Shown piece by piece: positions 58,807-64,000 of a stretch of 64,000 nt of DNA (position 1 is the first letter of the stretch; each line of letters starts with the position of its first letter). Location: NCBI GenBank assembly GCA_021775835.1, contig JAJFHC010000315.1:1-64000 (forward strand), given 5' to 3'. Source of the stretch: Hyphomicrobiales bacterium. Lineage in GTDB: Bacteria; Pseudomonadota; Alphaproteobacteria; Rhizobiales; JAJFHC01. A model generated the notes under the pieces. The model worked only from the letters and a program-made list of their open reading frames with translations. It had not been told where the DNA came from and ran no database searches. A program made the translations under genes and the position numbers.

Positions 58807-59046
58807 ATGAAGCAAAGAAGACCCACGATCGCAGTCAAGAGCGGAGAGACCTACAAGGTCCCCCGAGCTGGCAAGCCCGCCGCCTTTGTGAAGCTCGTCC
58901 GCGTCCGCAAGGGCGACCAGCCCAAGGTGACATACGAGCGGGTCACGCGATCCGGTGGTAAGCGGCCGGGTGAGAGCGTCAACGTCCGGTGGCTCACCTT
59001 CCGGGATGGGGCATGGCGCCTCCCCGAGAACTGGCTGCCAGCGTGA
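58807..59046 (+). CDS. 79-aa basic protein
   Basis: Start at ATG; an in-frame TTG at 58768 would add 13 residues. Beta-rich and Lys/Arg-rich (SGETYKVPRAGKPAAFVKLV, then WLTFRDGAWRLP). Possibly a small SH3/OB-like nucleic-acid binder. Unrecognised. Confidence 0.45.
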   Translation: MKQRRPTIAVKSGETYKVPRAGKPAAFVKLVRVRKGDQPKVTYERVTRSGGKRPGESVNVRWLTFRDGAWRLPENWLPA

Positions 59047-59059
59047 TAGGGTCTTGGCC

Positions 59060-59215
59060 ATGAGCGCGATCTGCCTCAAGTGCCGTGAAGAGTTCAGCGA
59101 AGAGGACCACAAGTGCCTGGAGATCTTGACGCTGGACGAACTCCACACCCACCTCACGGAAGAGATTCGGGCGAAGCTGGGGCGGCTGGAGAAGAAGGAC
59201 GACGATCAGGAGTGA
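59060..59215 (+). CDS. 51-aa zinc-binding microprotein
   Basis: ICLKCREEFSEEDHKCLEIL with an acidic helical tail; start at ATG 59060. Unknown function. Confidence 0.5.
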   Translation: MSAICLKCREEFSEEDHKCLEILTLDELHTHLTEEIRAKLGRLEKKDDDQE

Positions 59216-59257
59216 GCTTTTGTGCTATTCACAGGTTGTGGAGAAACTGAGGACCCA

Positions 59258-59803
59258 ATGAGAAAGCTCAAGCTAGGATTCATCTTTACATTCTTCGTTA
59301 CCGTCTTGGCCACGATGGGGTTTCTTGCAGTCAAGAACTGCATATCATTGCCGGAAGCCACCAAGACCATCGGCATCCATATCGAGGACGATGGCATCAT
59401 CCACAAGCGCTCAGTCTATGACGCTATGGAAATCATGAACCGATTCGTTGGTTGTGAGTTCCTCATCCCTGGCGGTAACGATATCCGCATCATGAGCACG
59501 GACGGAGAGCCATGCGGGTTGACCTTCCATAAGAACATCGAGGATGGGCACTCTGCCGGAACCTACCAGTGTAACCCTGATAGCCCCAAGTATCGCGGCT
59601 TCCCTTGGGAGGTACACGTCGAGAAGCCAGGCGATATCCATCTCCAGGTATGCATCGCAGCCCACGAGATCTGCCACGCCCTCGGATGCAAGGACAAGCC
59701 GAAGGGCCGTCGCGGCATTATGAACCCGTTCCACTGCCCGGATACGCAAATCATCCTATCGAACGACGAGGTCGACTTCCTACACGCGAAGATGTGTGAA
59801 TGA
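59258..59803 (+). CDS. Metzincin-like zinc metalloprotease, membrane-anchored
   Basis: 181 residues. N-terminal hydrophobic segment (LGFIFTFFVTVLATMGFLAV) acts as a signal or anchor. The active-site motif HEICHALGCKD fits HExxHxxGxxD, and RRGIMNPFHC gives the Met-turn of metzincins. The third ligand being Asp is as in snapalysins (M7). Could act on host envelope or virion proteins. ATG 59258 is used; an ATG at 59222 would add 12 residues. Confidence 0.7.
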   Translation: MRKLKLGFIFTFFVTVLATMGFLAVKNCISLPEATKTIGIHIEDDGIIHKRSVYDAMEIMNRFVGCEFLIPGGNDIRIMSTDGEPCGLTFHKNIEDGHSAGTYQCNPDSPKYRGFPWEVHVEKPGDIHLQVCIAAHEICHALGCKDKPKGRRGIMNPFHCPDTQIILSNDEVDFLHAKMCE

Positions 59804-59948
59804 TCTGCGGTGGCTACTAAGGGGCCAGTGCTTCTGCCTACCTTGTAGGACCAGAGGAGTGGACAGAAAACCACCCGAAAGCTAGAGGCCATGGCGGCGC
59901 GACTGGTGAGTGTGAGAGACTTTAGTTGGCTTTGGAGATAGGAACAGG

Positions 59949-60308
59949 ATGGCAATCTACGAATACCAGGCGAGATGTATTGGAATCACCAGCGCCGGAG
60001 ACCTAGAGCTTGAGTTAGATCTGGGCTTCAATATCCAGACGACCCAAATCGTCAAGCTGGACATCAACATCCAGCATCCTCGGGATGCGCATGGGCGTCT
60101 CCACGGTCTCCTGATAAAAGATGTCAACGAGCACTGGGGAGAATTCCCCCTCCTGGTTCATACGGTGAGGAAGGACGAGAAAGGGCGCTACCTAGCCAGC
60201 GTTCTCACCTTCGTTGACTTCTCGAACATCAACCCAAACAACCCGCAGCGCTGGGTCTCTGTGAACAGCATCCTTCTCGAAGAGGGAATAGCGATCCCCT
60301 CCGAGTAG
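59949..60308 (+). CDS. SNase-like fold protein, probably inactive
   Basis: 119 residues. YEYQARCIGITSAGDLELEL and DLGFNIQTTQIVKLDINIQH follow the start of phage thermonuclease-like proteins (compare ...DGDT..ldIDLGF...VRL), but the catalytic Arg and Glu are not evident. AGATAGGAACAGG ahead of the ATG. Immediately followed by TerL. Confidence 0.45.
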   Translation: MAIYEYQARCIGITSAGDLELELDLGFNIQTTQIVKLDINIQHPRDAHGRLHGLLIKDVNEHWGEFPLLVHTVRKDEKGRYLASVLTFVDFSNINPNNPQRWVSVNSILLEEGIAIPSE

Positions 60309-61790
60309 ATGGTCATAGAGGCGTCATACGACGAGCTCACCGACCTCCGAATTCTAGCCGAGCGCTCTCGGGCCAAGAGGATAGAGATGGCTCGCAAGGG
60401 ACACCTGAAGTCCTTCTGCGAGTTGGTGATGATCAACGAGGAGACCGGTCTCCCCATCGAGATGGCTCCGTTCCATATGGAGTGGCACCAGCTCGCCGAC
60501 CAGTACGATCGGCTCCTCATCTGGTCCGCCATTGAGCATGGCAAGACCCAGCAGATGGCGGTCGCCCGAACGCTCTGGGATCTCGGTCGCAACCCCAACC
60601 TTCGGAACGTCATCTGCTCGAGCACGAAGGGGCAAGCGAAGAAGATCGCCCGCGCCATCAAGGGATACATCGAAGGGTCCGAGCCTCTTCGCGCCATCTT
60701 CCCCGATCTCCTTCCAGGGCAACCCTGGGGCGAGAACGACTTCACGGTCCAGCGGACTAGCTTCGCGAAAGATCCCAGCGTCCAATGCACCGGCCTCCAC
60801 GGCAACATCCTCGGAGCTCGTATCGACCGGCTCGTCCTCGACGACATCCTAAGCTACGAGAACACTAGGACCTCGCACGCTCGCAAGGACGTTAAGAACT
60901 GGGTCAAGTCGACGCTGCTCGGTCGTCTCACTAAGAACGCCCAGGTCCGCAACATCGGCAACGCTTGGCACCCGGAGGACTTGCTCCACGAGTTCGCCAA
61001 GATGAAGTCCTGGAACGCCTTTAGCTACTCGGCCCGCAAGCCGGACGGAACTCCTCGGTGGCCTGAGGCATGGGATGAAGCTCGACTTACCGCCAAGCTA
61101 GAGGAACTCGGCCCAGTTGAATTCGCACGCCAGCTTCTATGCCAAGCCCGAGACGATTCATCCTCGACATTCAAGCGGATGTGGATTGAGCGTTGCCTAG
61201 AACTTGGCGATGGCCAGTCAATGGCACAAGCCCTGTCCGTAATCCCGCGTGGCTACCAAGTTTACACTGGTGTCGACTTGGCGGTCTCGAAGAAGGACGC
61301 ATCGGACGAGACCTGCCTGTTCACTATCGCTATCGACCCATTCGGACAGCGACACGTACTGGAGATCGACACAGACAAGATCAGCGGCCCAGAAATCATA
61401 CAGAAGATCAAGAGTGTACACCGGCGCTTCGGATCCATCGTCATCGTTGAGAATAACGCTGCCCAGGACTACATCCTACAGTTCACCCGCGGAAACTCAG
61501 CGGTCCCAATCAAAGCCTTCACGACCGGGCGAAACAAGGCAGACCCTTCCCACGGCGTCCAATCGCTCGCCACCGAGATGTACAACGGCAAGTGGACTAT
61601 CCCAAGCGCCGAGAATTGCCAGGTCCTCCACCCTGAGGTAGCGGCCTGGGTTGACGAGATGCTCTATTACGACCCAGCAGGTCACACAGGCGATCGGCTC
61701 ATGGCATCCTGGTTCGCTCGAGAGGGTTCAAGGATGTCGCCAGCATCCAAGATCCAGGTCCGAAAGAAGCCAGACCTGATGCGCCGATAA
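60309..61790 (+). CDS. terL: Terminase large subunit
   Basis: 493 residues. The ATPase part has an atypical Walker A IEHGKTQQMA (~77-86) and Walker B DRLVLDDILSYE (~174-185), preceded by QCTGLHGNILGARI. The nuclease part has YTGVDLAVSKKDASDETCL and IVIVENNAAQDYI, giving the RNase H-like acidic residues. It pumps and cuts concatemeric phage DNA. It starts directly after the preceding stop. Confidence 0.88.
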   Translation: MVIEASYDELTDLRILAERSRAKRIEMARKGHLKSFCELVMINEETGLPIEMAPFHMEWHQLADQYDRLLIWSAIEHGKTQQMAVARTLWDLGRNPNLRNVICSSTKGQAKKIARAIKGYIEGSEPLRAIFPDLLPGQPWGENDFTVQRTSFAKDPSVQCTGLHGNILGARIDRLVLDDILSYENTRTSHARKDVKNWVKSTLLGRLTKNAQVRNIGNAWHPEDLLHEFAKMKSWNAFSYSARKPDGTPRWPEAWDEARLTAKLEELGPVEFARQLLCQARDDSSSTFKRMWIERCLELGDGQSMAQALSVIPRGYQVYTGVDLAVSKKDASDETCLFTIAIDPFGQRHVLEIDTDKISGPEIIQKIKSVHRRFGSIVIVENNAAQDYILQFTRGNSAVPIKAFTTGRNKADPSHGVQSLATEMYNGKWTIPSAENCQVLHPEVAAWVDEMLYYDPAGHTGDRLMASWFAREGSRMSPASKIQVRKKPDLMRR

Positions 61791-61828
61791 GGGTGAAGTT
61801 CGCCCTCTCGCTTCCATCGTGATAGAAG

Positions 61829-62077
61829 TTGGTAGTGACCCATACGCCATCAACTTCAGAACATGAATATTGGGAGCCTCTCGCTGTCGTTCTCATTGAA
61901 GTTCTAAAGGAGAAGGGCGGGTCGATGTCGCTTAGGGCTATAAAAACCGCCATGCGATTCAAAGGCCACAAGGTACATATCACTGTCAACCTTCTCTCCT
62001 ACCTTGACCTCGCCAAGCGGGCGTCCTACGACCAGGAGGGGAAGGTTTGGTATCTAACCGAGAAGGGCAAGGAATGA
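61829..62077 (+). CDS. Winged-helix protein
   Basis: Open from TTG 61829; GTG 61835 is another candidate and no ATG is available. LAVVLIEVLKEKGGSMSLRA, then IKTAMRFKGHKVHITVNLL and EGKVWYLTEKG outline a small winged helix. Possible late regulator. Confidence 0.45.
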   Translation: MVVTHTPSTSEHEYWEPLAVVLIEVLKEKGGSMSLRAIKTAMRFKGHKVHITVNLLSYLDLAKRASYDQEGKVWYLTEKGKE

Positions 62078-62295
62078 AGACGGACTGGAACATTTGGCGG
62101 GCCTACCGCGGAAACACAGGAAAAACCCTGATGTTTGGCGTGGCACCAGTCGGAAAATCAGGAGCCTCGGCGTTCAAAGGAAACCTTGCTGGAATGGCTT
62201 TCGAGAGGCGAGCAACGGTCCATAGTTGCACAAAGGAACAGGCAGAGGACGTGATGAACACGCTCAACTCGACGAAGGTCGGAGTGCCAAGCTAG
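62074..62295 (+). CDS. 73-aa protein of unknown function
   Basis: ATGA start. Lys/Trp-rich beginning (TDWNIWRAYRGNTGKTLMFG) and a C-terminal helix. GATAG precedes the kinase start after it. No family recognised. Confidence 0.5.
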   Translation: MKTDWNIWRAYRGNTGKTLMFGVAPVGKSGASAFKGNLAGMAFERRATVHSCTKEQAEDVMNTLNSTKVGVPS

Positions 62296-62304
62296 GATAG
62301 ATAG

Positions 62305-62922
62305 ATGGGTAAAGTCGTATTGATAGATGGGATGGACGGTTCGGGGAAGTCGACGCTAATAGGGGAGCTTCTCGTTGAACTCTCGGAGGAGAGGGGGAAG
62401 AGCATCACGCACCAAACATTCCCAAGCCACCACAGGGCAGTCGGGGCCATGATCCGGGATTGCTTCATTGGCAGGGAGAATATCGACGAGCGTGCAATGC
62501 TTCCCCTTTTCATCGCCGACGGGCTAGACCTCGACCCTGAACTCGTTGAGAAGCGGGACAAGTCGGACTTCTTGGTGCTAGATCGCCATCCGATGGTGAC
62601 GACCTGGGCCTACCAGGCGCCGCAGCACAGCATCGCCACCCTGGCTGCCATGACCAACCCGGAGAACTTTGAGGTGGTTCCAGATGTGGTTTTCATCCTC
62701 GACGTGCCAGCCGAAGTTGCCATGGAGCGCCGCGAGAAGAGGAAGGCCCAGACGAACGAACTCTTCGAGAAGGGGCTAGAACACACCGAGATACTTCGGT
62801 CCAGGTACCTCGCCTTTGCTGCGATGTACGAGGATAATAGACCGATTGCCGTTCTTGATGGCACACTGTCCACTGAGGAGCTCGTGGCGATCGTCGTTGG
62901 AATTATAGACGAGCCCTTGTAA
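62305..62922 (+). CDS. tmk: Thymidylate kinase
   Basis: 205 residues, normal size. VVLIDGMDGSGKSTLIGELL (P-loop), LVLDRHPMVTTWAYQ (DR[HY] motif) and the lid RREKRKAQTNELFEKG are those of dTMP kinases. It raises dTTP for DNA synthesis, or handles a modified nucleotide. It stands alone among packaging genes rather than with other nucleotide enzymes. Confidence 0.85.
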   Translation: MGKVVLIDGMDGSGKSTLIGELLVELSEERGKSITHQTFPSHHRAVGAMIRDCFIGRENIDERAMLPLFIADGLDLDPELVEKRDKSDFLVLDRHPMVTTWAYQAPQHSIATLAAMTNPENFEVVPDVVFILDVPAEVAMERREKRKAQTNELFEKGLEHTEILRSRYLAFAAMYEDNRPIAVLDGTLSTEELVAIVVGIIDEPL

Positions 62923-62949
62923 CCGCTGATAAAGAGGACGGAGATAGAA

Positions 62950-63174
62950 ATGGACGGCATCAAGATATTCTCAGCAACCAAGGCACGTGACCGAGCAAAG
63001 CTCGGAGATGAGGCTACCACCTGGCTCAATGAGCAGAAGAAGCTGTCCCCGTGCTTCACGGTTGTCGACAAGATAGTGACCCAGTCCTCAGACAACGAGT
63101 TCCACTGCTTATCTATTACGCTCTTTTACAAGAAGGTGGATGACACCTCGACACGACGAGGTCCGCGCCGTTGA
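62950..63174 (+). CDS. 74-aa protein of unknown function
   Basis: ACGGAGATAG upstream. Small alpha/beta protein (MDGIKIFSATKARDRAKLGD; EFHCLSITLFYKK). Ends in a TTGA junction with the next gene. Confidence 0.45.
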   Translation: MDGIKIFSATKARDRAKLGDEATTWLNEQKKLSPCFTVVDKIVTQSSDNEFHCLSITLFYKKVDDTSTRRGPRR

Positions 63175-63437
63175 GCCTGGGGAACCCCAGCGACCTGTGC
63201 GGATTCATCGGGGACGCCTGTCTATATCGGGTTTCGATTCCGATCGACGCTTACCATCGGCTGGTGACGCTCAGCATAGAGGGTGTCGAAGGGCTACCCG
63301 ATTGGATAGACTTCGGCTTCGATTCAGCGGTGGGGCGTCGGAAGATTGCGACCACCGACCCGAGCTACTTCGACAACCAAAAGGAGACACGCAATGCGAA
63401 CACTGGAAGAGATCAAGCGGGATTTACACAGCTATAG
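63171..63437 (+). CDS. 88-aa protein, TTG start
   Basis: TTG overlapping the previous TGA. FIGDACLYRVSIPIDAYHRL and VEGLPDWIDFGFDSAVG give a mixed fold; the tail overlaps the next gene by 44 bp. Unknown function. Confidence 0.4.
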   Translation: MSLGNPSDLCGFIGDACLYRVSIPIDAYHRLVTLSIEGVEGLPDWIDFGFDSAVGRRKIATTDPSYFDNQKETRNANTGRDQAGFTQL

Positions 63438-63624
63438 AGACCTCGCCAAGCGACAGAAAGGGGCGACTCTCTATGCCGAGAAGTACATCGAGGACGTTGG
63501 CGCCATGATGGACATGATCGAAGGTGAGGTGATTCCAGTCTCGGAAATTCCCGTCACCCAAGAGACCCGACCATCCGAACAAAAAAGGCGAAGCAAGAAA
63601 GATAAAACCCCGAAGCCAGAGTAG
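63394..63624 (+). CDS. 76-aa coiled-coil protein
   Basis: AAGGAGA eight bases before the ATG. Helical start (TLEEIKRDLHSYRDLAKRQK) and a basic Lys-rich tail. Its stop lies in the terminator-like hairpin. Function unknown. Confidence 0.5.
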   Translation: MRTLEEIKRDLHSYRDLAKRQKGATLYAEKYIEDVGAMMDMIEGEVIPVSEIPVTQETRPSEQKRRSKKDKTPKPE

Positions 63625-63632
63625 CTTCGGGG
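63604..63632. terminator. GC hairpin at the end of a gene
   Basis: Perfect 9-bp arms CCCCGAAGC (63608-63616) and GCTTCGGGG (63624-63632) around a 7-nt loop. No T-run follows on the + strand; four A precede it, giving TTTT on the - strand. May attenuate expression into the next gene. Confidence 0.4.
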
Positions 63633-63699
63633 ACTTCGCTACCAACACCAGGGAGAGACCTACTAGTCTATCCATTCTTTCACTCACGGGCATAATGAA

Positions 63700-64000
63700 A
63701 TGACAACCTCCCAACCAAACGCCGGGCGCAACATGTCGATGGCACTTGCCAGCAAGTTCGTAAGCGAGAACAACCGGATCGGACGCCTAGGACTCTCGCC
63801 TCGCCAGCAAGAGATGAACTGGCTCTGGTCGTACTACATGTGCGTCCAGTATTCAGATCGTTCGATCTCCTGGGATGGCAGCGACCACCTTGAGCACTTG
63901 GAGAAGGTCGCCATCTCCTCTGGTCGCGGGATGGACCCAGGATTCTACGATGCGAACAACCAGTCGGCACCACTCAAGTTCAGGCGACCGACCGCCCCAT
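63700..64000 (+). CDS. Probable portal protein (3' partial)
   Basis: N-terminal ~100 residues, open to the window end. NWLWSYYMCVQYSDRSISWD and a PLKFRRPTAP stretch resemble the start of phage portal proteins (dodecameric DNA gate), and it follows terminase genes as expected. Starts at ATG 63700, one base after a 2-codon ATG-AAA-TGA. Only context and weak similarity. Confidence 0.5.
   Translation, partial: MTTSQPNAGRNMSMALASKFVSENNRIGRLGLSPRQQEMNWLWSYYMCVQYSDRSISWDGSDHLEHLEKVAISSGRGMDPGFYDANNQSAPLKFRRPTAP

Noticed and set aside
58600..59157. 185-aa leftward ORF
   Set aside because: Covers the gap and two small rightward genes; product is serine/arginine-rich shadow with no ribosome site.
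1..64000. CRISPR array, integrase, rRNA or insertion sequence
   Set aside because: Looked for and not seen; no repeat-spacer pattern and no tyrosine or serine recombinase motifs.

Overview
The window is a tailed-bacteriophage genome segment, roughly 50-58% GC by eye. It carries about 105 tightly packed genes and no integrase, CRISPR array or rRNA. The gp25-like and J-like baseplate proteins indicate a contractile-tail (myovirus) particle. An overlapping inner/outer spanin pair with a lipobox, plus an amidase endolysin, points to a Gram-negative host. The host species cannot be read from the sequence. Right-end genes (terminase, probable portal) would precede head genes, and left-end genes are tail/baseplate, so the window probably spans two ends of one late region.

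Layout. (1) 1-17.6 kb, + strand: baseplate wedge, J-like proteins, duplicated fibre-like proteins, Ig/PKD-like and beta-helix tail proteins, then a lysis cassette (i-spanin, embedded o-spanin, holin candidate) and a large appendage protein. (2) 17.6-36.9 kb, mostly - strand: endolysin, MazG-like protein, cytosine-5 methyltransferase, a coupled run of small Zn-binding and unknown proteins, an SbcC/RecF-like ATPase, a UvrD-like helicase, then DpdA-like protein, QueD, a RecT annealing protein and a YqaJ exonuclease. Inside this block, on the + strand, lies a ParB-methyltransferase fusion interrupted by an intein. (3) 36.9-44 kb, + strand: HTH regulator, a long inverted repeat, an O-like initiator gene with phased iterons next to an AT-rich tract (candidate origin), DnaB helicase, adenine methyltransferase-like protein, RusA resolvase, and a coupled nuclease/HerA-like ATPase pair. 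(4) 44-50.7 kb: a very dense chain of small proteins, many cysteine-rich, joined by ATGA overlaps. (5) 51-64 kb: a promoter followed by a TerS-like protein, small genes, a tRNA-like element, an anti-CBASS Acb2-like protein, SSB, a metzincin-like protease, TerL, thymidylate kinase and the start of a probable portal gene.

How it works together. Replication uses the O-like/DnaB pair with SSB. RecT, YqaJ, RusA and the UvrD-like helicase form a recombination set. At least three methyltransferase-type proteins plus QueD/DpdA suggest heavily modified phage DNA (base methylation and a 7-deazaguanine derivative), a likely restriction-evasion strategy, and Acb2 would blunt CBASS.

Most unusual: (a) an intein in the ParB-methyltransferase whose homing endonuclease (HNH) gene lies in a different reading frame from the intein that surrounds it; (b) a cytosine methyltransferase gene whose second frame is open for 275 codons and encodes a recognisable LPTPT-repeat protein; (c) a lambda-like origin with GGGCCA iterons at helical spacing; (d) a tRNA-like element with perfect acceptor and T arms but a shrunken middle.
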